A stretch of DNA of 64,000 nucleotides from Cymodocea nodosa (GCA_036874045.1 CM072345.1:13192501-13256500); one strand, 5' to 3'. Positions 24,601 through 37,996 are shown, counted from the first letter of the stretch. Program-made: numbers and translations. Notes: a model not told the origin generated them from the letters alone.

Positions 24601-27600
24601 TATTTGTTAGCAGCTGGAACTTTTACTTGTGATTTTGGAAGTCAGTTTGTATTTTATTTCTTGTATTTTTCTGTTGCAGTGGCTTGCAGCCATACTTGAA
24701 TCAGCTAGGATTCAATATTGTAGGATATGGGTGCACCACTTGCATAGGAAATTCAGGAGAACTTCACGAAGCAGTGGCATCGGCAATAAGTGAAAATGGT
24801 TATATGTATTTCTGAGCTACTATGTTTTGCTTGCTTAGTTCCTTGTCTTTTAGAATCTGTATTCATTCTTTTTTTTTTTTGTATATTGCAGACATTGTTG
24901 CAGCAGCAGTTTTGTCCGGAAACAGGAACTTTGAGGGACGTGTACATCCCCTGACCAGAGCCAACTATCTCGCCTCTCCTCCTCTTGTGGTAGCCTATGG
25001 TCTTGCTGGCACGGTATGCTCCATTGACATAGTAGATTTATATCTGAGCCCCTGTACTTGCTGCCTAATTACACTAGACCAGATTCTACAGGGGATATAT
25101 TTTGTCAGGGTTATGATATAGTGTGGTTATGCGGTCCACTTTATCATGTTTTGTAAGTTTAGCATGATTGCATACGAATCTTGAATGGTGACCTTAATGA
25201 CTTAGCTTAAGATAATTATCCAGATGAAAGAAACTTAATATTATTCTTGCAATGATGCCATGTGTATTGCTTAGATTAAGATGAAAGACCTACCATTTGT
25301 CATGTTCTCTTTTTTTCTATGTTCTAAAATATAAATGATCAAAAGCTTTTTCTGAACTGAAATAGTTGACTTCAGATATATTTTTTATCCTCTCCCACCA
25401 AATGCATGAAAAGTCTGGAGAGACTGCATTTTTTTAAAAAAAAATTGTTACCTTAGACTTTTATTTTTGCAGCTGAGAGAAATAGGATGTAAATAAATTA
25501 ATGAAATATTTCATTTAGCTCTTTCTAGTGTATATTTGTATTTTCTTCTTTATGTTTCAATACTCTTAATATGAACATAAAGGAATTGCTCCGGAAATAA
25601 TAGAAAAGGAAAAGAATTCGAAGTTAACAATAGATTTGTTTTGAAGCTGAAACTTACATATGGATCACCATACAAAGATCCAAGCTTATTAAGGTGATCT
25701 CGTCTAGGTGTCCAGATGATAATAGGCTCTTGATGTTTACACTTTAAAATTGTAGATGGATTTTGTCATATCTGTTAATGGAACAGGTTAGGATTTATTA
25801 AGGGTTTAAGGATTTTGCAACTCAAAATATCATCTTTAACATGGAAAACTATCATTTTCTCTCCGTCTTGCATTACCATTTCTGATAGTATGGTAGCCTT
25901 TCCCAGAATTCCAGTGACTATGATGAGGCAACATTATTTATCATTTAATGTTGTGTTTTACATCTTGAAAGTGTTTGATTTTTTCTTAAGTTTAAAATTG
26001 GTATATTGATCCATGATATTATTTAGCAATGTCTTATCGCTAAACAATGTCTTATTTTGTCAAAAAACGTATTGTTTCTTCAATTAAAGGTATATAGACA
26101 AGTCTAAAAGGACATCATATATTTGGTCACCTCGGTGCCCAAGGTTGCATGTTGCCCTGGCACCTTATTAACCTTGCAAAGATCATTGTGAAATCATCTG
26201 GATAAAAATGCACTAATAAAGGAAACAAAACTACCTACCACTATGAATCCATGAATTTTTAAAGAGATTTTGTTCATTTTAAAAGGAATATTCTATCATT
26301 GGTTAGTTTTATATAATTTAGATGAGACATTCTGGGATTTTTGCCTGCAATTAGATCCCAGCATATATCACACTTAGGTCGCATATTTTGATAGAAAACG
26401 TCATTTCACTCCTTTTTCTCTTTCTCTCGCTCTCAGGTTGACATTGATTTTGAGAAGGAACCGATTGGTATTGGGAAGGGTGGGAAACCAGTGTTCTTTA
26501 GGGATATTTGGCCTTCAAATGAAGAAGTAGCAAATGTAAGCAACCTGTGTTTGTTTGTTTTTTTAATGGCACTCAGCACAGGAAAAAGAAAAACTATCAT
26601 TTCGTGCTGCTGTTTGTTGATCCATACAGGTTGTTCAATCCAGTGTTCTTCCTGATATGTTTAGAGGCACGTATGAATCAATCACCAAGGGAAATCCTAT
26701 GTGGAATCAGCTGTCAGTGCCATCTGGCAGTATATACAGTTGGGACCCATCATCAACTTACATTCACGAACCTCCCTATTTCAAGGATATGACCATGACC
26801 CCACCTGGTCCACATAGTGTTAAGAATGCATATTGTTTGGTAAATTTTGGCGACAGTATCACAACCGATCACATTTCGCCTGCTGGGAGCATTCACAAGG
26901 ATAGCCCTGCCGCCAAGTACTTAATGGACCGTGGTGTTGACAGGAAGGACTTCAATTCCTATGGGAGTCGCCGTGGTAATGATGAGGTGATGGCAAGGGG
27001 TACCTTTGCCAACATCCGGATCGTGAACAAGTTTCTTACGGGTGAAGTTGGGCCCAAGACTGTTCATGTTCCGTCGGGAGAAAAGCACTCTATTTTTGAT
27101 GCTGCCATGGTAATTTTATTTTCATTTCTTTGATGATTTTTTTAATATTTAAGACACTATTGGAAGTATTTTAAACCATATAACATGTTTTTTTAATCTG
27201 ATTTTGAATGTGTGTGTTGGTTTTGTCATTGCTAACTTCGCTTATCTTTGACGAACAGAGGTATAAAAATGAAGGGCATGACACCATCATTTTGGCGGGT
27301 GCGGAATATGGAAGTGGTAGCTCTCGTGACTGGGCTGCCAAAGGTCCGATGCTCCAGGTACATAAGCTAAATATCGTCTTTTGTATGGTTAACTCATTCT
27401 CCTATTCGTTGTTAACAATTTAATTTGTGGTTGAATACCTGCCTGCAGGGTGTCAAAGCAGTTATTGCCAAGAGTTTTGAGAGAATCCATCGCAGCAACC
27501 TGGTTGGCATGGGTGTAATTCCCCTCTGTTTCAAACCAGGTGAGGATGCAGATACTCTCGGTCTGACTGGCCATGAGCGCTTTACCATAGATCTCCCAAG

Positions 27601-27853
27601 CAACGTGAATGATATAAAACCAGGTCAAGACGTGACTGTTGCCACAGATGGTGGCAAGTCATTCACGTGCACCGTGCGATTTGATACGGAGGTAAGTAAA
27701 CCCTATGGTCAAAGTTAATCTACGAGTAGATAGATCATGTTGCCTGCTTTCGTATAATATATTTCTTACCTTTTGTAGGTGGAACTAGCATATTACAACC
27801 ACGGAGGCATCCTTCCATATGTCATCAGGAATCTGATGGAGGAGAAACAATAG
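18621..27853 (+). CDS. Aconitate hydratase, mitochondrial/cytosolic type
   Basis: Iron-sulfur enzyme that isomerises citrate to isocitrate in the TCA and glyoxylate pathways. Twenty exons: 18621-18894, 18985-19089, 19203-19363, 19713-19805, 20525-20710, 20798-20959, 21679-21823, 21950-22092, 22170-22226, 22315-22394, 22488-22563, 22832-23017, 24518-24585, 24680-24798, 24892-25013, 26437-26535, 26630-27109, 27259-27357, 27449-27691 and 27779-27853. They sum to 2973 nt, or 990 aa, the family's usual length in plants. Residues 1-90 form a Ser/Arg-rich presequence. Met91 begins the conserved core ([11 protein letters not shown], then [10 protein letters not shown]). The 4Fe-4S ligands are Cys531 (TSCTNT), Cys597 and Cys600 ([11 protein letters not shown]), with the family's 66- and 3-residue spacing. 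The substrate loop [14 protein letters not shown] and the C-terminal HGGILPYV are intact. All introns are GT-AG. No break was seen, so the gene is judged functional. Confidence 0.98.
23986..24369. mobile_element. hAT-like MITE in aconitase intron 12
   Basis: The ends form imperfect terminal inverted repeats of about 21 bp: CAGTGTTATCAGAACCAG on the left, and CAATGCTTTCAGAATCAG reading inward from the right. Eight-base flanks GGTTAGAG (23978-23985) and GGTTAAAG (24370-24377) differ at one position and look like a hAT-type 8-bp target-site duplication. At 384 bp without coding capacity it fits a non-autonomous element. Confidence 0.7.
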
Positions 27854-29249
27854 GCCAAGTGCTTTATTTATTGAGACGTTAGTGTGTGCACATTTTTCCA
27901 GTAAAAAGCGTTTCCAAAGCTGCGGCGTAACTATTTATTTGGTTCTAGTAATTTTCTCCAAGCATGCCCAATAAGAGTAGAAGAAATAAGGTATATGCTG
28001 TACGATGAAACTTAACATTTCTCGTCGCAATTTAAAAAATTGATGCATATTTACCTTTCTTTGGCTATCATCTTGTTTTGCCAACTAGCTTTGATCATAA
28101 TGCTTTGCATTTTGCTACGGCCTACGGATGGCATGGAGTTAATCATACCACATTATCAATCATTTCTGTCGCACGGGCTAATTTACAAATGCCACTGAGA
28201 GTTGGGCGGTATACCTAAACTTCACCGTATAAGATGTGTAGCCACCTTAGGTGTAACGTCCTCTCAATCACGAAAGCTTTTGCTTGAGGCTTGAGTTTAT
28301 ACCTTTTTCTTTTCATAAAATTATTCTTAAAGGTTCTTACACCATAAATTTTTCATTTTTAAAATATAAATAATTAGTCAATCAATAATATGTGTATATT
28401 ATGTTTTAAAATTTCAACTTAATGTTACGATTTTTATTTAAAAACCAGTGATCGAAATATAATAAAAATTCTTGAATTTTAAGCTTTTCACTTGAAAAAT
28501 AAATACTTATTCAATTTAGATAAAACTATGTACGCTTATAATTTTTTAAGTTAAAATATTTCTTTTAATTTGTTTATAAAAAGCTCTAAAAAAGATAAGT
28601 ACAATCACTTGAGCTGCCGAGTGATAGCAATACTTATCTAACATTAGCATGTACGCATCAGAATGAAAAAATTTTAAATCAGCATGTCAAATTTCATTTG
28701 AGATCATTATTTCTACTGAATTGAATTATGATTGGAATAAATGACTGGAAACTGACGATTTTAAGAGCGCTACAATCCAGCAGGAAGAACCTTCAGAGAC
28801 TCCTACAAAGGAAATGTCTGGTCAGGTCATGCTCTCAAATATAACAGTTGCACAATTAGGCTTCAAAATTCGTCATTAAGTAATCAACTATAATAACTTG
28901 ACACAGGTAACGATACTCTAATTCCTTTCAAAATTCAAATCCGTTGAAAAAGAAACACTATCATTGTAAAAAAGAAAAAGTTAATTGCATCGTATCAAAT
29001 AATGAGTAATCCACATGACGTCAAAGATTGGAGTGCCCATAATGAGTGCCTTATCCACGAACGATGTGCGAGAGGACCAGATCTCCAACCGTAACCTGGC
29101 AAACAACGAAAAAAACAGTAAATCAAAAAAATAGATCCAAGTTTTATACTAATGTTCTCGTAAAAATGTTCTGGTCAATATCATCATAATCTCTATGAGC
29201 ATGCATCAATTTGCATCTCGTAAAAAAAATGTAGCATTTCTCTTTACCA
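27854..29249. other. Intergenic region between convergent aconitase and prolyl 4-hydroxylase genes
   Basis: It contains the 3' UTRs of both convergent genes. About 28240-28760 is strongly AT-rich with no ORF of note. On the minus strand, 29097 down to about 29045 is less AT-rich and is preceded by an acceptor-like TTTGCCAG, so a spliced 3' UTR exon of the hydroxylase gene is possible. Nothing else is recognised. Confidence 0.5.
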
Positions 29250-32200
29250 CTAATAGACAGAGTATTCTCCAACATGCATCCATTTTGTAGACGACCATTT
29301 ATTCCCTCTAATGACTGGGCATCCACCTACAAGGAAAATCAGAAGATCATAAATACCAAAAAAATGATTTTCCATGGGAGAAATGGAGCAGCCATAACAA
29401 GATGCCACCTTGCAACATGTGGCAGGTTAAATACATACCACAATTTTTGTAGTCAAATAACTGACAACTTAAGACAGAATTTATAAGACGAAAAATACTG
29501 GTCAATATGAAAATCATTCAGGTTCTTGGAGAAACCTATTATATTAAGAAAAGCAACTCTTTCCAAACTTGTTTTTTGTCGATGTCCTAAACTATTCTTG
29601 GAAATAAGAATTATATTTTCAGAAAGTTATCATTGGATGAGGCTCCATCCTACAACCTCACATCCACTTGCCTTGCCAATCAAGTCATGCAATTTTATAG
29701 TCAAAATTTATATATAATTTTACATGATCATTATTGCTCACAATCCAATAATCATATCTCCAAATCTTAGACCCTCAATCACGTGCAATTTGCATATGCA
29801 TTATGCAAGTAAACAGAACAAGGGCTCACCATGTAAACTACGAGGGTCCAAAGTTGCATCAGGCCTCATGCTCCAGAATAGTAATGCATTACCCATTCTT
29901 GGTTTTACTGCAAGACCTTTCTTTCCACATTTAGATAGCTCATTATAATATGGTAAAGTACTGCTGTTTGTTTTGGCATCAGGAAATACCGTCTCACCAC
30001 CTTCTTCAACATCTGAACTGCACAAAGTACATTTATTATTAGACAATGAAGTACTGCATTAGTTCTCATTTATTTTAATGTAAATAAAATCATCTAAATA
30101 TGAAAGTACAGTACATACAGGTACATCAACATTGTGGCTATTCGTTGACCACCATTTTTAGTGTTGAATTCATCAAGAAAGTAGTCAAAATGAGGATCGT
30201 ATTTCTGACCAGCTTCATAGTGAAGAACTTGAAGACCCTCACCATGGTCTGTCAAAATAAACATAAGAAGCAATAACCTAGTTCATTAAAAAAGAAGCTG
30301 AAAACGTGCAACTTAACAAACCAGAAGCATTTCACAATACTAGGGACTAAAATCTAGATTCTAACCAGATAGAAACCCTCAAGTACATTTAACTTCAAAT
30401 GATTCATCTTACACTCATCTGTAAGATCACAAAAATTTAATGCAAAAGATGATCCTTGCAAGGAGTTAGGACACATAAAAATATATTTGTTGTTAGTAAG
30501 ACAAATTCAATCAAAACATCATCAAATAAAAATAGACCATAATTTATTAGCACATTCAGATAATTTACTAGGGACTAAAATCTAGATTCTAACCAAATAG
30601 AAACCCTCAAGTACATTTAACTTCAAATGATTCATCTTACACTCATCTGTAAGATCACAAAAATTTAATGCAAAAGATGATCCTTGCAAGGAATTAGGAC
30701 ACAAAAAATATATTTGTTGTTAATAAGACAAATTCAATCAAAACATCATCAAATAAAAATAGACCATAATTTATTAGCACATTCAGATATTGATCATAGT
30801 CAACATGAAAAGCAACAGCAGCCCATGATTTGTTAGGACATGTTAAGTGTTTCAATAAAAACAAACATTGATAAATTTTAAGTATTGCTTTAAAAATAAA
30901 AAGAAAACCTAATACATGAGGTTCCTACTGCAGATAGTCTATTCTATAACTTCTTATTCCTATCCTTCATAGTAGAGATCTCATCATCCATTGCAAAGGC
31001 AGCGTGTAAAGGTCTTGAAGATTCGCTAACCACACCTCCATTCTGTTAGAAGAAGACAATACTCCCTCTTGTAACACAACAGATGGGAGCAGATTGATCA
31101 ACCAAGATATACCAAGCTTCGTTTGTTGGATATACATACCTTGTACAGTTCAGGAAGAATTCATTGTGAAAAATAACATCAAAATATTATTTTAGATTTG
31201 ATGTTGGATATCTAATTCTAAAAGCCACAACCCATGTAAATGAATAAATATAATAATAAATTGTTGTTTTACCATAGGCATTCTTATGATAATGAATCAA
31301 AATATACTTCAACATAGCATGAACTGTATACTGTCAATGATTGGTTGATGATTTGGTATTGCACAAAATAACAAAATTAAGACCATAAAGACAAACAGAA
31401 CAGTAGACATGGTAAAACTAAACTAAAAGATTGACACGAGCAGAACTGATGTCATCAACAATTTCTTACCAATTCATACCTGTAGGAATGAATGTAAAAT
31501 CAGCTATCCTTTTCTCTATGGCCCTAATGATTTTATCACGTCCTCTCTGGAGAAACATGCCTGAGCTAGTGCGAACTCTGTACACAGTATGCTTGTAATA
31601 AGTAAAGCACCATTGATATATAACCATTCTTGTTGTCAATAACAAGCCAAACCTGCTATCTTTACTCTTTCCTGTTGCACTATCAACAACAGTAGACTTC
31701 GCCATATGTGGTTTAGCCAGTCCAATCAGATATTCACACTCCTCTTTTGACTGTTCAAAGATTCAAAAAATAGCAAGTGCATATATTACTACTGTGTTTC
31801 TTATTCCATGTTCAACAAAAGAGGAAGCAAACAAAAAACTTTCTTTCAAAAATGCAAGAATCTTTGGAAAGGCTTAGCTCAGTTTTCTAATGCACAACTA
31901 TCACAATTCTTGCTGATATCAGTCTAGAATATATATAGATCTATTTCCTAGAACTCATATTCCTTCCTTTGAGTCAATGAGAAATATATAATGAATACTA
32001 TCTGGAGTGCACAGCCCCTTCTGTGTTAATGTATTAAGTAGTAGATCATATGTGACGTTCACCTCTAGTAGCACAAGAGAATTAACAGAATTAGCTAAAA
32101 TTATATAAAACCAGAACAAACTTGGTCTTTTTTTCTTTAGTACAATCAAGCAAAATAAAGTGATAGGAAGGGGTAATTGACAAAAACTAAGGCATGTGAC

Positions 32201-34097
32201 CAAAGCCATAGAAAATCAATTTGAGTTTATGTTGTGAAGGTCAACAGTAAAAGTTATCCATTTACTTGGACAACTAATAGAAATTTTAGCATTAAAAAAA
32301 GGACCTCCACATTATTTTTATTGATTTAAAGAAAGCTTATGATAGAAAACCTAGAAACCTATTGTGGCAAGTGTTGGAAAGAAAAGAAGTATTCATAGGA
32401 TATATTGATATTATAAAGAATATATGTGACTATTGGTAAATTTATAGAAAGAATAACTAAGGAATTTTTAATAGACATAGGTTTATACTAAGGATCTTCT
32501 TTAAATTCATAGCTGTTTGCCTTAGTTATGAATGAAGTAACTAAAGAAATTCAAGAATAAATATCATGATATATGTTATTTATTGATGACATAATTTTCA
32601 TTGATCAAAGTGAGACAGAAATTAATTCTAAATTAAAATTATAGAAAAATGCTTTAGAGTCCAAAGGATTTAAATTGAATAGGTCAAAAATAGAATATAT
32701 GGATTGTAGATTTAACAAAAATAAGAATAATGATGAAGGTATACAATTAGATGGTTATATGATTCATAAAAGTAAGACTTTTAAATGCCTAGGATCTATG
32801 ATGTGTAGCAATGGAGAAATTATAGAGGGTGTTATTCATAAAATTAAAGTAGGGTGGAAATAGAGAAATGTTTCTAAAATGTTATGTATTAGGAGGAAAC
32901 TCTTAAAATTAAAAGAAAAATTCTATAAAAATACTATTCACCTAGTTATACTTTATGATTTAGAATACCAGATTGTAAAGCATGATCATGTGCACAAAAA
33001 TAGTGTTGCAAAGACACAAATGCTTAGATCGATCTGATATCACAAAACAATGAGATACAGGGATATGACCTTGTCCGATGTGGCCCTAATCACCACATAT
33101 CTACGTACAAATTCTTGTGACAATGGCAGTCAAGAAATAACAAAGTAAAAAGTGGCTATCTAGAAAATCGTAGACTACAATTCAGGACTAACTTTTCTAA
33201 TCTTTCTTACGTGCTTGTTCTTACTTAAGCCATTAAAATATCTAAAGTTTACCTGCCACATATCCCCGTATGTTTCCAAGATCAAAATTTGGAAGTAACT
33301 TAAAATCAGAACACCAAAGGACCTAAAAGGCTAAAATACATGTGTTTACTCTCTGATTAAAGGCTAGGAAGCTACATTCTACCCTTTCCAGTTAAAAATG
33401 TTTCATAATTTTTTTCTTGACGTATGTGGTTACGTGAACATATTTAAACAGAAGTTTGAACTTCTGTATTTCACCAGAAGCAACAACCAAATGTATGGGA
33501 AAACGAATAGAAAGTTCAATCTAAACGAGGTAATCAGCCAAAAATAGCTCGTCACTTGCATTAGATGTTCAAAAAACAAATATCTAAACGAACAGCTAAT
33601 AAAACGATTGCTTGCTATGGAGATCATCAATTTCTGATAACAAGCTGGGAAATTCGAACAAGAAGAACACCCATTACTCACCAGGAAATTGTGATACAAA
33701 AAAGCTCTAGGCTCCCAAGACAATATCTCCGTCCACTGCTCTCCCCTTCGCCCTAATCCATCCCTACAAACACCTCAACAAAAAATACAGATCGCATCAT
33801 CAACCGAACGACCAGAATGCCAAAATCCACGGCTCAAACTACCAGCTCTCACACTTACCGATCGCTAGGTAGCTTGATACGGGCGCGTTGGACTCTGTGC
33901 AACCTGGGAGAATCGGAGTTGATGGGGATCGAGAAGATGCCAAGGGCGAGAAGTATGAGGAAAGCCAGAGATAGCATCAGCAAGATCACGAGGACGAGAG
34001 TCCACGGTGACGACGACCTCCTCGTCAGGAGCCCTCTCCCGTGCCTCGCCCTTCCCGCGCCCACTACCGATTGATACACCCCAACTGTCGCTGTCAT
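29250..34097 (-). CDS. Prolyl 4-hydroxylase, membrane-anchored 2-oxoglutarate/Fe(II) oxygenase
   Basis: Hydroxylates proline in cell-wall proteins such as extensins and arabinogalactan proteins in the secretory pathway, by family knowledge. Exons: 34097-33859, 33763-33682, 31750-31653, 31577-31480, 30248-30119, 30017-29830 and 29326-29250, summing to 912 nt and 303 aa. Residues 32-57 form one hydrophobic segment after an Arg-rich stretch, a type II membrane anchor. The catalytic core shows RGEQWTEILSWEPRAFLYHN, then SKEECEYLI and KSTVVDSATGKSKDSRVRTS. Iron ligands are His192 and Asp194 (DPHFDYF) and His278 (SLHGGCPV), with Lys288 (RGNKW) for 2-oxoglutarate. These spacings match the family. 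The C-terminus reads KWMHVGEYSVY before a stop, slightly unlike the usual HEYK ending. Introns 2 and 4 carry a LINE fragment and a tandem duplication respectively. It resembles Arabidopsis At1g20270 as remembered. Confidence 0.95.
30338..30789. repeat. Tandem direct duplication, unit about 228 bp
   Basis: The unit 30338-30565 is repeated at 30566-30789 with only scattered single-base changes and small indels. Both copies contain the same sequence from TACTAGGGACTAAAATCTAG through CACATTCAGATA. It lies in intron 4 of the prolyl 4-hydroxylase gene. High similarity suggests a recent event. Confidence 0.9.
32309..33035 (+). mobile_element. Truncated, decayed LINE reverse transcriptase fragment in intron 2 of prolyl 4-hydroxylase
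   Basis: The plus strand reads FIDLKKAYDRKPRN at 32318, the conserved start of the L1-type RT palm. A damaged FIDDIIFID catalytic block follows at about 32580, then NRSKIEYMDCRFN, and a C-terminal stretch with ILYDLEYQIVK and QMLRS near 32945-33030. Stops and frameshifts interrupt it. The same family occurs at 11760-12600. It is antisense to the host gene. Confidence 0.8.
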
Positions 34098-34289
34098 TGC
34101 TCACCGATTCTCGGTGGAGGTTCTTCTCCTGGCTACCGGATGTGGGAAGAACAACTAGGGTTCCAGAGAAGAAGATCGAACGTGGAACGGAAGAAGAAGA
34201 AGAAGAAGAGAACGACTGCCACCAGAATGGTCGAGGAGGAAGAGTTTCAGGCGGGGGACTCGTCCATTCCCGTCACCGGTCACCCTTTA

Positions 34290-34904
34290 ATGCGTGTTAG
34301 TGCATGACGTAAAATCCTGCGGAAATGAAAATTAAAATTTTAACGGAAATTAAATAAAAAATTTGTAACGAAAATGAAAATAAAAATTTTAAGAGGGATT
34401 TAATATAGTATGAAAAATTCTGATAAAAGTTTATTACAATTAATATTTAAAAAATATAAATACATTTTAATTGAAATATTACAATACAAAATAATAATAT
34501 CTAGTTATTTTATTTCACATTATCATCATCATATATTCTCGCATCTTATCTGCTATTTCTTTTCTTTATTCTTGAGTCATTCGAAATTGAGCATTACTTT
34601 CTATATGTATCTCTCCCATTGGTTATATGTCATCAATAATATTTAACTCTTCCAACTCATCTAACAAGTACTCAAGTAAATCTTTCTTATCAGTCTTATG
34701 AATTCCGTCAGCCACGAGAGAGTGAGAAAAATTTTCTGAATGGGAGAGATCGGAAATTTTCTGACGATAAAGGAAATTTTTAGATTTTATACAATGGTAA
34801 AATCCGACTTTCATTTCCGTCAAGTGTAATGCACACTAACAGCATTCTGACGGAATTCAATAATTTTTCTTTCTGTCAGTTGAATTCTATCAGTCACTAA
34901 CCCC
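34290..34904. mobile_element. Possible MITE upstream of prolyl 4-hydroxylase
   Basis: The left end contains TGTTAGTGCATGACG at 34295. The inward-read right end begins with GGTTAGTGACTGATAG near 34902. The flanks share CCCTTTA (34283-34289 and 34905-34911), which could be a target duplication. The inverted ends are short and imperfect, so this is tentative. The interior is AT-rich with repeated GACGGAATT-like motifs. Confidence 0.3.
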
Positions 34905-37900
34905 CCCTTTAGGTGGTTGTGAATAGCAAATATGTTGTATTTAAATTACCATCTTTGCTTAATAAAGATGTAAATATTACCGTAGATACTTTTATTGGAA
35001 AACATTAGAATTATTATTTTATAATCCATCGTTGATCAGAAATACTTGAATATATTTTTAACTTTCGATGCGGTCACATCTTTCAGGTCAATAAATTTGA
35101 AAGCTTCTTGCAATGTTTTGTTGGTGGAGGGTAATATCGTCATGAAACGTGACTCTCTCCGCGTCGATCGCCGTGGGTTGCAAGACGAGGAAAACCACCT
35201 TGGGTAGCCTGGAAGTCAAAGTACTGGCAACCACCATTTATTTTTTTTTTAAAAAAAATTCATAAACTTCGAATCTTGATTTTTAAAATATTTAAATTCA
35301 CGATTAAATAAATAAATGATAAAAGACTTCTTTAACCATCATCCTTTCCTCCGGGAAAACGTAACTGTTACAGGAAGAAAGCTGCCGGCACCCATATTAT
35401 GTTCCTGCTGCGCGCATGTGAATAAGTTATTAATACTTATTAGTCATTGGATTTATCTAACATTTATGATATTTGATAACTTGCATATCGAATCATCTAA
35501 TTTAAATTAAAATGTAAGTCAACACAATAAATATAAATTCTCGTTGTTTTGAGAATACATTCAATAATAGGCAACTTTTGACTGAGAGAAGAGATTGTTT
35601 TTAATTCAGAAGACGCAGTGCAGTCTATCTAACCATTGCGAAAACGAATTGATTATGATCAGAGATTCCATTGCTCTTTATATAGCTTAAAAGAACCTGT
35701 AAATTTGAATTAATAAAGATATTAAAAATATAAAGGACAATAGTTGCACGTGTAAAAAAATTAAATTATATGTGGGCAGTTGTTAATGTAATGTCCAATT
35801 TAACCACAACTTGTTTACTCTTCTTAGCTTGAGACAATGAAATTGTCACAACCTTTAGAATTTTACTTGACCGTCACTTCTATTCGTCGAGTATTCTTGG
35901 GCCTTTCTTTGGTTTTCTTCGGTATAATTAAATCATTGACTGCAAAGCCAGATGATAATTAAATTTCACCAACACTTATTGTTCTTGTGAAGAAGATCTA
36001 ATACGTACAAATTTAGATATTATAAATAAGCAAATCCAAGGGTAAACAAATACTTTTCAAGTAAATGTCCAACTCGTTTTTTTTTTTCCATACTGTAGAC
36101 ATGACGAGATAGCAAATAATTTCTTTGTGTTGGCACATTTTATTGTTATAAGAAATAGTTATAAAATTGAAAAAAAGTTTTTTCTAGCTTGTTACATTCA
36201 ACTAAATTTAAAATTTAATAAAAATTACAGATATTACTATTTTTAATCAATTCCAGTATTGCAATTAATTGTACGAAGAAGTAGTTATATTTCTTATAAA
36301 GGATTTTAGTCTGCATATTTTTTAAAAGTTGCATTGGTAATGTTTTTATTTGAGTTTGAATGTAAGCAAAATAAGGAAAAATCAAACTTTTATATTATGA
36401 GGAGCACAAACATCTCTGCTGTTAAGGGTTCTTTCAAACGCAGGTTACCGGTTATTTATTAAATTTGAAAATTACAAAGAAGAAATTTATTTCACAGATA
36501 AGAGTTCCTTCAAGGGAACTAACTCAATAGTCTTCAATAAATAAATTAAATTTCTTATGGGATGCCTGACAAATATCCATAAATCAACGCGCCATTCAAC
36601 AGCGAATAGATGCAAATCTTTCATACGAAGATGCAAAAGATACCAAAAGATCAACGTGCACCATTGGGCGCGAGTGGATCCCGCTTCAGTTGGGTTTATG
36701 CGAGGTGATTCCATGAGCTTATCGTCTGAGCCGTTCCATTGTAGCAGCGAACAATGGTCCGCAAATACAAGTTGCCTCACATAAGCATCCACCTAAAGTG
36801 ACAACCTTTGTCCATGGTATCACAAAAGAGTAAGTTTAATATTATTCTGAAGGTGAGTTTATTTCTTTCATAGACTAAACAATCAACTCAAACAACGGGC
36901 AAGTTCATTTGAATGAAATTATGATAGAAGCAAGAAATTTCTTTATACATACAGATGCATTCCAAAACAAAAGATATTATTGATTATGTATATCCCAGGT
37001 GAGTTTACCCTTTCAGTATCCACGCGTGTATGAAATAAGTTGATCTATCGAAGGAGAAAGAAAATTATGTTTAGACAAGTACATCAGCTTAGTGAGCAGT
37101 GACACTTAAGTATTTCACACTACGCAAGTAGAAAAAAAGATTTCCTCAAAAAGACAAGCTTATTTAGCTCAGTTCACATACACATTAACTCTTTGGGAGC
37201 TAGCCTCCCATTTTCTAAAAAAACCTCCCAAAAATGTCCATACGAATATAATGTGGGAAAAACATCAGATTTAAATGTAGACAGGTATACCTTACCCATT
37301 TATATTCATGCCATTAATTTGGGTATTTTTATCCATATGAACTTGAAATTTGCTAGATGGCCAGAGATGGAAGCCATACAAGGAATGGGACCTTGAAAAT
37401 GTTGACAATAAGATGGAACCGTTGTCTCGGAAATGTTTGCAATAGTTGTACATGATACATTACAGCCATACCCTGTCCTAGCTTCTTCTTATGGGTCACA
37501 TCCTACATCTCAACATCAACCAAGGATGATGTTGAACTTCAGATGCATCAATTTTCTCTGTAAAAGGTTACTAGATGATTTCTAGTAACATTTAGCTTAT
37601 ATGATTTCCTGGTTTGCCCACAGACGAAGCTAACTTTTCTTTTTGAAGGGTCCTTCAGCACTCTACTAATGAGATTCAAACTGCAACAACCTAAGCAATG
37701 AGTGTGTGCACCGATTTTCAAATGAAAAGACGATTACAGCAACCAATGAACAGCCAATCTGTAACAGAAACTCAAAAATTATCCTGCTTTTACCTTAGTA
37801 AGGCTATCCCATTGAAGGAAATAGTTTAAATACTTGTCAATCTTGATTTCTATAATTACATCGATATCCGTAACATCATTAACAGAAATAACTACATACT

Positions 37901-37996
37901 GAAAAAGAACCCTCAGATAAACCATCATATCCGTAAAAACAACCAGACAGTATTAAAAAAGGTAAGCTAGAGAAGCAATGTACCACATAGTGAACC
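34905..37996. other. Intergenic region between prolyl 4-hydroxylase and first PPR gene
   Basis: No gene recognised. A small GC-richer patch sits at 35145-35230. A second at 36485-36795 is open on the minus strand for 101 codons after an acceptor-like CACTTTAG and could be a 3' UTR exon of the PPR gene, but it shows no known domain. Otherwise the DNA is AT-rich. About 37400-37990 probably includes PPR 3' UTR. Confidence 0.45.
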
